Part shown: piece after piece, positions 22,652 to 32,400 of the stretch | Layout: the number at the start of each line of letters is the position of its first letter | How positions within the stretch are numbered: the stretch's first letter is position 1 | Origin: Dermanyssus gallinae | Taxonomy: Eukaryota > Arthropoda > Arachnida > Mesostigmata > Dermanyssidae | DNA: 64,000 nt | Reading direction: 5' to 3' | NCBI GenBank assembly: GCA_003439945.1 | Contig: QVRM01005212.1 | Span: forward strand, 37,286 to 101,285 | Notes under the pieces: generated by a model | Told to the model about the DNA's origin: nothing | Seen by the model: the letters and a program-made list of their open reading frames with translations, nothing else | The model's database searches: none | Made by a program: the position numbers and the translations under genes

Positions 22652-23105
22652 GCTTCCGGTTTCTCTAGGCGGCTTATGTATGCCGGAAGCGGTCATGATG
22701 GCAGGACCCGCGATCGTGTCATCATTGACTGAGGCTGCAGAGAGGTTAGGTCATTACTGGATAAAGATGAGTGGGAAGCTTATAGCAAAGAACTAAGAGT
22801 TGACCAACCGATTGTCGTCTTTATTCGACTCCCCTCCAGTTGGAAGGACAAAGCAGAGCAGTTAGACAGCCCCCTTTTGCTTGTTTGGGACGCAACTGTA
22901 ACCTACTCATTAGCACCTTCGATGGTCAGTACAGGGGCGGACCAGGCAGTCATGCGTCTAGGTTAGCAGAGGCTAACAAATGTAGAAAATACGCGGCGAA
23001 GCGCAGCATCTGTTCGGGACACATTGTCGAACTGGGCTAATCCTGGGTTAGAGAGCCCGTGACTACACGTTCACGCGGAGACAATTGTTCACTCCAAAGT
23101 GCTAA
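22652..23105 (+). pseudogene. R2-like element ORF2 3' part, continuation after the R1-like insertion
   Basis: Resumes the copy broken at 16756. Compared with 51999-53043 it has two internal deletions. About 400 bases are lost near 22875, removing the CCHC knuckle and first nuclease motif. About 170 bases are lost near 22990, removing the segment after the AEANKCRKY motif. It keeps the WDATVT-type nuclease strand and the NAASVRGTL-like end, and ends with the same 3' UTR (GACAATTGTTCACTCCAAAG). A TA microsatellite starts at about 23116, directly after the tail. Confidence 0.8.
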
Positions 23106-23115
23106 TACAATAAAA

Positions 23116-23158
<43 letters not shown>
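23116..23158. repeat. (TA)n microsatellite
   Basis: About 20 TA units immediately downstream of the R2-like 3' end. Confidence 0.95.
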
Positions 23159-23159
<1 letters not shown>

Positions 23160-23164
<5 letters not shown>

Positions 23165-23838
23165 CAGGAAGAAAGTACTCTAGCTATTGTATTTCGATTC
23201 TACGTTACGAAGTTCAACCGACTCCATAAAGCTTGTATCCTGTGTTTTGTATCGTTTGATCTTATCCTCTTTCGGCCAGTGAGATAGTTCTGGTGAGGTA
23301 TTTTCTAGAATGAGTACGCCAGATACGAGGTCTAGACTGTCAATGCACACCAGGGTCCTATGCTGTGTTCCAGAGAACCAGGCACAGAATGTAGCCCTGC
23401 GCAACTTGAGGTGATTTCGTCTTAAGATTATGTCGTACGTGGAATCTGTTGCAGACACATCGATACGCGCTTATTTACCTGAGTTACACCCTACATCACA
23501 ATGTTCAATGCATTATGTACGTAGACTGAGTGGAATAAAGCTTCTGCTCTTAAGCGAGTGTTTTCAAGTAGTTTCAACCATTGTCCGTTGCAGCATTCGG
23601 TTTAGCGCCCAACGTGGACGCCTTGCTACGTCTGGTAACGTGATGGCATGGTTTTTCGATATGATTCTGGAGGGCATATGTGCTTTTATGAACATATAGC
23701 TATAATATAATCATAGATAAATATTACGATCAAAATAACGTAGTGCACACTGTTTCTATAGTGCTCGAGCGCTATGAAAACATTAGGTTTGCCGTTACAT
23801 TGGCATAGTAATGTTATAACGGCGTTATTTATATTGCA
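23160..23838. other. Unassigned intronic DNA before a CD36 exon
   Basis: Short frames at 23180-23458 (minus) and 23430-23699 (plus) show no family motif. I looked here for the missing CD36 exon (W...C..ING) and did not find it. Confidence 0.45.
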
Positions 23839-23839
23839 G

Positions 23840-24019
23840 ATGGCACGCTTTTTCCAGCCTTCGAGAAACCGCCGAGGAGCGTAAAGTTTTACTCAGCTTT
23901 TTTTTTAAGCCGTGGTCCCTGTATCTACAGAAACGATGGGGTGCTAATGGTCAACTTATCGCTCGCTTCCAAGGAGGCAGCGACCTCTTTAATGAAACTG
24001 GCGACCCCGAACTCGATAA
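23840..24019 (+). CDS. CD36-family receptor, copy A, exon with one-base frameshift in a T run
   Basis: Continues the CD36 ectodomain. The acceptor TTATATTGCAG ends at 23839 and the donor GTAAGT starts at 24020. It enters in phase 1 (completing Asp of DGT) and reads DGTLFPAFEKPPRSVKFYSA. This fits the family's INGTDGTxFPP...FFSxDxCR stretch. After a run of nine T at about 23898-23906 the frame must gain one base to continue as KPWSLYLQKRWGANGQLI and ARFQGGSDLFNETGDPELD, which fits the family's YRFxxxxxFxxPxxNP region. With that base it leaves in phase 2, exactly matching the next exon. Either the T run is miscounted or the exon is a decaying one. A sequon NET is present. Confidence 0.8.
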
Positions 24020-24266
24020 GTAAGTTTTTAGGCATCCATGAGATTGTTTTTCCGCAAATGGATAGACCCACCCTACCAAGCCTGATCAAATGTAATTTCA
24101 CTAACGGCTAGTGTTACCGACTACGAATAGTAGCCAGTAACATTTAATTAGCTTAGCAACACGCGTTTAAATAACGGTTTTGTTGTTTACGTAATTTAAA
24201 AGGTATGCAGTTTACCTAGAGTTTTTCTGACTGAAATTGCAACTTACATAATTTGTTTTCGTATAG

Positions 24267-24471
24267 TTGTTTTTGCGAAACACCGACACACGTAAAAGGG
24301 ACATTCGACGCAAGCAGGTTCGGCTCTACTTTATCTGGCTTGGGGAAGTTTGCGACGCCGGTTGTGATAAGCCTTCCTCACTTCCTTCATGGGGATCCTT
24401 CACTGCGAGCCAACGTAAGCGGTTTACATCCTGACGAGAAAAAACATCACTTCTACATCGACGTCCATGCT
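24267..24471 (+). CDS. CD36-family receptor, copy A, CFC exon
   Basis: The acceptor TTTTCGTATAG ends at 24266 and the donor GTAAGT starts at 24472. One base completes Asn, then come 68 codons. The exon opens with CFCETPTHVKGTFDASRF, matching the conserved Cys-Phe-Cys and the GxxDxSxC strand of CD36 proteins. It continues with PVVISLPHFLHGDPSLRANVSG, LHPDEKKHHFYIDVHA, the hallmark PHF...GLxPxxxxHxxxxDI segment. A sequon NVS is present. In CD36 this region lies just before the MTG.. strand and the C-terminal membrane segment. Those last exons were not found downstream in the window. Open and well conserved, it is the strongest evidence for the gene. Confidence 0.92.
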
Positions 24472-24474
24472 GTA

Positions 24475-24860
24475 AGTTTGTCACTACTTGATAACTTTGA
24501 TTTAATAAAGCTTTGTTCATGTTTTGATTCGATATACGCAAAACATGCATTTTTTAAAATCTATTTGATGATGTTGTCTTATGAACCTTATATAGCGTGA
24601 TTATGTGTTACTTAATTTTTCAACATACTCATCTTTCTATGCAACTTCCTGGGTAAACAGCGGAGCGCATGTCTGTTGTTGAGCGGTTTTTAATGTCCTC
24701 GCCATTGTATTGTGAATATGAAAACGAAACCGTTGGCGTGGAACAATACAGTATCAAGCAACTTGTGTTTTATTCAAAACCTTTTACGAAAGAGCTGTTC
24801 ACTGGCAAACGTAGCTAGAAAGTACGTATCAAATATTGTAAAAACTTGCGTCTAGTGATT
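24475..24860. other. Unassigned intronic DNA after the CFC exon
   Basis: AT-rich, with no next CD36 exon and no transposon core recognised. Part may be the 5' side of the mariner relic. Confidence 0.4.
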
Positions 24861-25260
24861 ACGATTTAGGCAAAACATTCGTATTTGTGGCTCCGAAAGT
24901 CCAATAATTCTTGAGCAAGCACATTATTTACGGAACGCCAATGTTTGGTACGGATTTTGGAGCGGCGGTGTTATCGGCCCTTATTTTGAAAACGCCCGCA
25001 AAGCGACTGCAACCACCAACAGCGAGCGACACCAGGACGTGGTGAAGAACTTTCTGCGGCCAGATTCTGACGGATTGGATCTGAATATGATGGATTCAAC
25101 AAAATGGGCTTACAGCCAACAGATACGATATACACTGGGATATCATATCTGTTGACAAAATACACCACAAAACGTGTCAATATATTGTCAAAACTATGGC
25201 AAAAGGATAGACTATGTGGCAGGAGGGCAATCTCCAGATATTGTATTCCACACATAACCC
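24860..25260 (+). pseudogene. Tc1/mariner-type transposase relic
   Basis: The plus frame from about 24869 reads RICGSESPIILEQAHYLR then NANVWYGFWSGGVIGPYFEN, VKNFLRPDSDGLDL. This is the characteristic VWxGxWxxGVIGPYFFE...DFLxPxLDxMDL segment that precedes the second catalytic Asp of mariner-like transposases. After a shift near 25085 the other frame gives FNKMGLQPTDT (corresponding to FQQDGATCHT, with the Asp changed) and LLTKYTTKRV. The catalytic Asp and the later acidic residue are lost. A short DNA-transposon fossil, without terminal repeats that I could identify. Confidence 0.75.
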
Positions 25261-25589
25261 TAAACTATCAGCCTGACCGTAAAATGGTAAAGCTGATAGC
25301 TTTACTACCTTGCAGTATGGTAAAGCTATAAACATTGCATTGTTTAATAATGTATAAACGTTTTTTTTATCAAGACACTTGCGCTCCGCTGGCCACCCTT
25401 TATTTCAATATTGAACGCAGTTTTGTCATTTGTAAATCTTACAGGACAGAAACAGTACGCTGATAAGAGTGCTAACACAACTATTTAATACGCTACAGTA
25501 CCATAGATGAGTGCTAAAAATAAAACAATGTTTGCGAAAGTCTCTTATCTTAGTATAGCCGAACGTGCCATTTCGACCTAAAATAGGTC

Positions 25590-27351
25590 ACACCAATTGG
25601 GATTCGCGACGCCGGCCGGAACCGAAGTAGCCATTCACGCAGCCCGCGCCTTTCTCGACTCATGCAAACCTCCAGGGGTCTTTGTAAAGCTCGATTTTAA
25701 AAACGCTTTTAACTGTATACGACGCGATCACTTGATAAAGGCCGTCGCATCCCACGCCCCTCATCTATTAAACTTAGGACCCCTTAGCACCACCTCTGTT
25801 TTGTCTGGACATCAAGGATCTGGTGGATTTCTTCAGGAGCCCACTGAACCTCTGGTATCTTGACGATGGTTTATTAGGAGGAAACGTTTGCACAGTAGCC
25901 GAAGATATTCAACGGGTCCTGGATTTCAGTGTTACATCCGGGCTGGAGTTAAATCCGGCCAAATGCGAGATATGACTCTTTGGCCCTACCCTTGAGGCCC
26001 CCGAAATACAGTCACTCCGAAACCTCCTGCCTGGCTGCAAGCTAACCGTCAAGGACGATCTGGAGCTACTGGGTGTGCCAATTTGCCCCGAGGGGCTCCC
26101 AGCAGCAATCGAGCGTTGGAGATTGAAACTGGAAAACGCCGCCGCTCGCTTTCCTCTTCTGGGAGCTCATCGGGGACTTTTCTTACTCAGGTCTTCCTTT
26201 TCGTCCTCAAGACTAATTCACCTCCTTCGAGGGGCCGATTTATCTAATCGATCCGACGAGTTGCAAAGGCTCAACGACTTGACACTGTCCACCCTGGAGT
26301 CCTTGCTGAATACATCTCTACCGCCTAGCGCGCGAGAACAGGCATTGCTACTCGTTTCAAAAGGGGGCCTCGGGGTACCAAATTTACTGACCCTGGCCAT
26401 GCCTGCTGTCTCGTCAATGCTAAGCGCGCAAAACACGGCAACCCCTCTTTTAGATTCAGCGGGAGTCGACTAGTTTAGAAACCGCTTAGCCCATCTTCAA
26501 GAGAACCTTGAGGCGCGCTGTGGGGGTAGGCCTGAATACGTACTGTCCCAGCGTGACTGGAGTTCCCCTCTGCACGACGAGGTACAACGACGTCTCTTCA
26601 ACGAAGCTGTCGACGACACAGCCAGAGCTCGCTTAAACGCCGTATCCGCCAAGGATTCAGAGGCCTGGTTACACGCGCTTCCCAGTGCCCCCATAGGTAC
26701 CCTTCTTGATGACGAGTCGATTCGCATAGCAGTAGGCTTACGACTAGGGGCAGATATAGTTAGCCCTCATCGGTGCCAATGTCGTACCCCGTCGATAAAC
26801 TGGGACATCACGGACTATCGTGCATTATTAGTGCAGGACGACAGCTCGAGACATGCCGCTATTAATGAGACCTCTAGCAGAGCCCTTAGGTCGTGCGGTC
26901 GTCCGTGCAATCTTAAACCCCCAGGTCTCTGCGCGGAGGACGGCAAACGTCCAGATGGTATGACACTCACACCATTCGAGCGAGGCAAAATGCTTGTTTG
27001 GGATGCAACCGTTACCGACTCCTTAGCTCTTTCTATGGTCGGTGGCGGCGCATCCGAAGCTAATTATGCAGCCCACCTTGCGGAGACTAACAAGTTGAGA
27101 AAATACTCATCAATCGGCTATCCCCATGAATTTTGCCCTCTCGCGTTTGAAACCCTAGGTGCCCCTGGCGTTTGGACCAAGCAGCTGATCCGCAAAGTTA
27201 GGACCTTGTTAAACCTGTCATCCGGTGATAACAGGTCATCGTCCTTTTTAAAACAACGCCTGGATCTTGATATACAACGTGGAAACGCTGCCTCCGTTCG
27301 GGGCACACTCCTGAAGTGGTCTCGCCCTGGCCTCATCGAAACGGACACGTG
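25590..27351 (+). pseudogene. R2-like element ORF2: RT, CCHC knuckle and PD-D endonuclease (long copy)
   Basis: Codes the site-nicking RT of an R2-group retrotransposon. It starts inside the RT (LGFATPAGTEVAIHAARAFL, VKLDFKNAFNCIRRD with catalytic Asp), lacks about 90 bases around the GVQQGDPLG motif, then shows WYLDDGLLGG (Asp pair) and a long thumb region (ELLGVPICPEGLP, SREQALLLVSKGGLGVPN-like). The RCQC...H...C knuckle near 26775-26835 needs two compensating frameshifts. The nuclease follows: KRPDGMTLTPFERG then VWDATVTDSLALSMVG, then NKLRKYS. The C-terminus is RGNAASVRGTLL. Stops at about 25862, 25975 and 26471. The 3' tail differs from the 52-53 kb copies, so it is another subfamily. 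Confidence 0.85.
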
Positions 27352-27359
27352 ACAGTCAC

Positions 27360-28055
27360 AATGCGCATTGGCTTAGCTAGTTGAGGTGTGTAACATATAC
27401 CTAATGTATTATACGGAAAATAAACTTTATATTAAATTGGCCATGCATGATATGCCTAAATTGGAATAGATAAATACACTGTATATACTTAGTGTAACGT
27501 AGGTTGATTTTTTCCCTTTATTATTGAAACTAATCGCTAAAAGTCTGCAATAGCCAGATCTGTAATATTTACGCTTATTAAATGGCCACCTATCTTTTCA
27601 GAGTTCTGGCCTAAGAGTTGACATGAGATTGCGAATGCAAACAAACATGAGGCTGGTACATTTGGACACAGAGCCGATGCCGAGAATAATTCTCCCAGTC
27701 TTTTGGACTGAAGATGTATGTGTTTCTCTAAAACTACACGCATTAAGGCAGCTTTTTGTTACGTAGTTCATAGTAGTGTTCACGCTAAAGCCAATCATAC
27801 CGTATGCACTACAATAACCCTAGAAACTTAATCGAATTTTAAACGTAAACGTTTTTTAACAATTCGATTGAAATTCTGTTGATGAGTCTCTCAGGTTACG
27901 CATTGCCTAATAAGTGAATACAGAGTCACAGATAAAATAGTGCATACGGTTTACCTTATTGATTAGTAGAGGAAACGAGCGTTGGGAAAGGGAATTGATT
28001 TAGGTTAAAAACCAACCGTAATAACGTTTGTTATCCCTACGAGCTTAGAACTTAA
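27360..28055. other. Unassigned DNA
   Basis: The 3' UTR of the preceding element probably covers the first 80-100 bases. Two overlapping minus-strand frames at 27537-27798 have no recognisable motif. Confidence 0.4.
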
Positions 28056-28059
28056 CCTG

Positions 28060-28292
28060 AGGTATATCTTCAATGCACTGAGGGCCGGACATGTTAGATA
28101 TCTAGGGTTTCCCCAACAATCCCTGTGGCAGCTTGGCCGCTGACTCTCAGCGTTATGGTTTATCATCTACTCTCAATGAGCATCGCTCAAAGAAAATTCG
28201 ATTAACAACAGGGATCGAACCAGCGACACCCCGGTAGATGACAACCATGACCAGCGCACTAATCCCCCAGGCCACGCCGCCAACCATCAAAT
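28060..28292 (-). mobile_element. tRNA-derived SINE, copy 2 (best preserved)
   Basis: On the minus strand the head reads GGCGGCGTGGCCTGGGGGAT (A-box region), then TGGTTCGATCCC (B box), followed by the family body (AGCGATGCTCATTGAGAGTA, GTCAGCGGCCAAGCTGCCAC). These are internal pol III promoter boxes in the proper order and spacing. Body sequence is shared with 5925-6105, 60130-60302 and 63085-63295. SINEs of this kind are moved by LINE machinery; the partner LINE cannot be named from here. Confidence 0.8.
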
Positions 28293-28330
28293 TATTATAT
28301 ATTATATTTTAAGTTTCAAACCTTCCTGAA

Positions 28331-28437
<107 letters not shown>

Positions 28438-29108
28438 TTGCTTATATTTTGCAACACTGTTTTTTCACACCTTTTTCTTTTTTGTATGAACTGATTGTGA
28501 GATTGCAACGAAATTAAGACCATACCCGTGAATGCCGTTAAAATGTCAGCCATTTAAATAAGTCAAGCCAAAATTGTCACCAAAAAACATGAGTTGCTAC
28601 TTTTTGCAACGTACTTTATATATGCGTGATGGTATATGTAAACTGGAACTCCTTAGGCGAATCTGCCGTCGGACCGGGACTATCTTTTGTGCTTGCTCAA
28701 GCCTCGACAACTCGTATCTTGGACCGCGTTAGCTGCCTGTCTTTGCTTACTTGCGACGTCTGCCCTTTTGTGTGGTCTTCTTCTGTGAGCACCGACATCG
28801 TGTATAAATGCTGGCGTGAGCCCATAAATACTTCAGTCATGGTAAAGGCAATATTTTATTTAATTAATGAGTTTAAGCTTTTTTTCGTATTGTCCGATAG
28901 TATATGGTGCAGCTTGCTTACTAGTTACTGAGCAAGTTTCAGGCTATGGCTCTAGCTCGGCATAGTGCAGATGATTATTGGCTACATATTATAGCCATAT
29001 ATATACAAATCATAAACGGCTTAAAACTAACTAAAGCACGATTAAAGGTAGGATTAAGGTTAGTTAACTTACTGCGATGCCCTATGACTACATCTGTAAC
29101 ATGTTCCC

Positions 29109-29132
29109 TATATATATATATATATATATATA
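29109..29132. repeat. (TA)n flank, left of the foldback element
   Basis: About 12 TA units directly at the left end of the foldback element. Confidence 0.9.
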
Positions 29133-30248
29133 CAAAGACATTCATCGTTATGTACTTATTTCGAGGTTTGGTAGGACTCGGCAAGAAAATATTTTTTTCC
29201 AATGGAAAGGGAGACGGAAACGTTTTGTTTAGGAAAGAGAGTGAAATGTATAAAAGTAGTTGAAATGCCTTTTTTCTCCTACATAGTTGTGCGAAAGCTA
29301 CATAGTTGAGCGAAATCAACATTTGCAAGAGAACGAGTTAACGCATGAAGAAACCCACTATACCGGCGTGTTCGGCGAATTCTGAGCAACAAAGAGCGAA
29401 TAGTCAGATTGAGGAAAGTCATAAAAAGTCGATATATGTCTTACGTTAACGCTTTTTCGCGAAAAATCGTAAACTTTTTTCAATACGACTAAAAATGTAT
29501 GTCTAACGGACCAGTCTCACGCAATAGCAATGCCCACCATTTTCGTACCAAAGTGATGGTGGTGCGTTACATAGTTGTCAAGTAACTAAGCTTTTTTGAT
29601 AGCCATATCGAAAGTGAAGGCATGCATACTTCCATGGGTTGTATAAGAAAGTTAGGTACATATTTTAAGGTTTGGTAGAACTCGGCAAGATAATATTTTT
29701 TCCTAGTGAAATAGAGGCGGAAACGTCATGGAAAAAAATTACTAAACGTAAAAGCTTTAACGTTAAACCTAACTACTATGACTGTCGGAAAAGCTTAGTT
29801 ACTTGACAACTACGTAACGCAGCATCATCACAAAAATGATGGGCATTAAATTTGGTAATGCGTGAGAGTGGTCCCTTGGACATACATTTTTGGATCGTAA
29901 TGGAGAAATGTTTCGATTTTTTACGAAAAGGCGTTAACGTAACATATCATTTTTTTTATGACTTTCCTTAATCTGGTTATTCGCTTTTCGCTAGCCAAGA
30001 TAGTGAATTGTCTTCTGTTCCTCCGAACACGCTGGTATAATCGGTTCCTTCGTGTGTTGACTGGTTCTCCCGCAAACGTAGCTTTCGCACAACTATGTAG
30101 GAGAAACAAGGCAGAATAACTATTTTTATAAGCTTCACTACCTAACTCTTCTAAACAAAACGTTCCACCGCCTCCTTTTATTGGGTAAAACTATTTTCTT
30201 GCCGAGTTCTCTCAATCCTTGAAATAAGTACATAACGATATGAATGAC

Positions 30249-30251
<3 letters not shown>
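29133..30251. mobile_element. Foldback element with ~470-bp inverted arms
   Basis: The left arm (29133 to about 29603) and the right arm (about 29779 to 30251) are inverted repeats with scattered mismatches. Matching landmarks: TCGTTATGTACTTATTTC, ACTCGGCAAGAAAATA, CTCCTACATAGTTGTGCGAA, GTGTTCGG, GAAAGTCATAAAAA, GTTGTCAAGTAACTAAGCTT. The roughly 175-base centre holds a third, direct copy of the GGTTTGGTAGAACTCGGCAAG motif (about 29667-29687). Both ends abut TA repeats. Both arms still read as related peptides (for example RLRKVIKKM in the right arm), so an old coding sequence seems to have been duplicated head to head. The superfamily is unknown; TA flanks would suit a TA-targeting DNA transposon. 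Confidence 0.8.

Positions 30252-30252
<1 letters not shown>

Positions 30253-30284
<32 letters not shown>
30253..30284. repeat. (TA)n flank, right of the foldback element
   Basis: About 16 TA units directly at the right end of the foldback element. Confidence 0.9.
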
Positions 30285-30285
<1 letters not shown>

Positions 30286-32400
30286 TGGTTCGACGTAAGC
30301 CATATATGATGTAGTTCGGTTTACTAGCGCCAACTTTGTTCAGATGCGTTCAAAATTAATTCATATATAATTCGTTTGGCATACTCGTTTATATAGTCAT
30401 TTTTCACATATATTTACTTCATATATTTAGCAATTTCTGTCTTTTAGGGCCTTCGTTCATCCCTTTAAAATACATTTGTGTCCTTAAGTAACTAAAGACG
30501 ATAAGCGTAACATGTTAGTAACTGACCTACACTTCTAAAAGACTATTCTACTACTTTGTCTACAGGGATACTGCGATCCACGTAGACTCTGGTAGATAGA
30601 TTCTTAACACTCACGGCATTAGCCCCTTTGTATTTTTGTAGACGACTTCTGACAAACGATTTGTTAGAAGTTGACTCTCAAAATAAATGCGTTTTCGTTT
30701 CCGCCATCGGTTTCTAGCATACGTCCATATAGAACCGCTGCGACGTCCCGCGATACCGAGCGTCTGAAGGCAACAGACTGCAAGATATTGTATAACGCGT
30801 TTGTAGCCAGGTTGGCCAGGCGATCGCACTGCCTAGTCCTGTGGGAGCGCGCTAGGCTGTCCCACACTGTGACACTCGAGGTGAGAAAACGATCGGCCTA
30901 TTAGATGCCAGAGACATGTCATTATTTCGCAATCCTGGGTCTCTTGATAGATCAGCTGGTGGTGGTTAGGAAATTTGCTCTTTTATATGGGCCCTTTATA
31001 ACAACATATCATCGTATACAGTGCATAACCGATACAGTTGTCTCTAATGCCTTGTATTTGTGTTTTTTAAATCATTATCGTCTATAAAAAGGCCGCAACA
31101 ACGTTTAGTATTTTCAATCTTGCTGTTCTCGTCAGATTACTCAATTGAAATTAAACTTTGGTTTTAGTTTTACTCGGTTCTGCCTTAGATTTCACCCGCG
31201 GTAACCTTTGAAAAATGTAATATTCAGTGGAGATAGTCTATGAGTAAATGGCTCGCTGAAGATCTATGGATACCCAATTACAGTCGGCGTAAAACAGTTA
31301 CTCGGAGGACTAGTGTGACACCCTGAATCGGACGAAGAAGGCGCTTCTCTCGGCGCGGGCGCACAAAACCCGCTTTTGAGCTAAGAGCAAATACGGCGTA
31401 TCCTTTATCGGTCTTGTTTTCGCACGGGCCCACGCATTTGCCCTAAAGATAGTTGCGACAGTCCATGTTCATTCTACCTCCGCCGCACATGTTTGACCCA
31501 CTACCACGTTTACATGGACTGTCGTGACGGGACTACCAATTGGAACCTAGATCCTTCAGGAGCACGCATTGCTGCTCAACTCAGTTTACCGGGACTGCCG
31601 AGGCCGCCGTGTCATCCGAAGTTGTTTAGGCCGCCCGGACCGAGGGCGTTCAGGTTCGCCTGGCCCGCTAAGACTATCGGGGTCGGGGCCGGCATGCCGA
31701 GAGATTCCATGCGGCCACGATGAGATCCGCACCGTCCACCAAGGCTACCCGAATGGCCCTTTTTTTGGTAGTGAACGGGAAAAATGCTTCTACGCACATC
31801 CGAATCGGGTAGTGTGGAACTCGATGCCGATGTGGCTGGCATAATACTCTTGAAAAACCTCTCACTTAAAAGGCCTCAGGAAGAGGCGAGAAACTGGAAC
31901 CGTTCTTTGAAACTACTTCAACAACAAGCCGCCGCCAAGTTGTAGCCCTTGCTATTGCCTTTCTTATATAGAATAATCCATTTGTACGTAAAGCTCGTAC
32001 ATTCTGGTTCAATATTGAGGCAAAGTATTTTGATTTTCTTCGATTCAGTTCAAATTTAGCTTAGGTTTGGAGAGGAGTAGGTGTGTTGCTTCTGGTGTCG
32101 TTGTTATACGACCTTTATTTTTACCTGACTAACTGGAAAATGCGGTTGCACACACGGACACCACTTCAGGGAGTCCCTGCAAGTGTGGGCCGGTAGTGTG
32201 GGGCTCCAACCCACTAAAAACCAATCATGTCCTCGTCCCTCAACTGACTGGGAACTCCTTACGTATGTTTCAAACAGTCAGAGGAGGCGAGTCTTCTTTC
32301 TCCTGGCGAAAGTTGTCCCTGGGAACAGCAGAGAATCGCAAAAGTCGCAGCTTGTTAGCCGCTGTCTTAGTTTGTAAAATCTTGCTAATAACCATTGTTG
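30285..32400. other. Mostly unassigned DNA with one GC-rich patch
   Basis: At 31490-31950 the base composition turns GC-rich and plus-strand frames remain open for 75-90 codons. A peptide near 31855-31945 reads LSLKRPQEEARNWNRSLKLL and ends at a stop. It may be the end of a gag-like ORF1 or an unknown exon; I could not assign it. The frame at 30671-30904 likewise has no family motif. Confidence 0.35.

Noticed and set aside
23180..23699. Candidate location for the missing CD36 exon with W...C..ING
   Set aside because: No such motif in any frame with fitting splice sites.
30671..30904. Possible host exon with a run of Arg/Leu codons
   Set aside because: No recognisable family and no convincing splice sites. 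A loose likeness to LINE C-termini (NAFxxRLARRS) is too weak to call.
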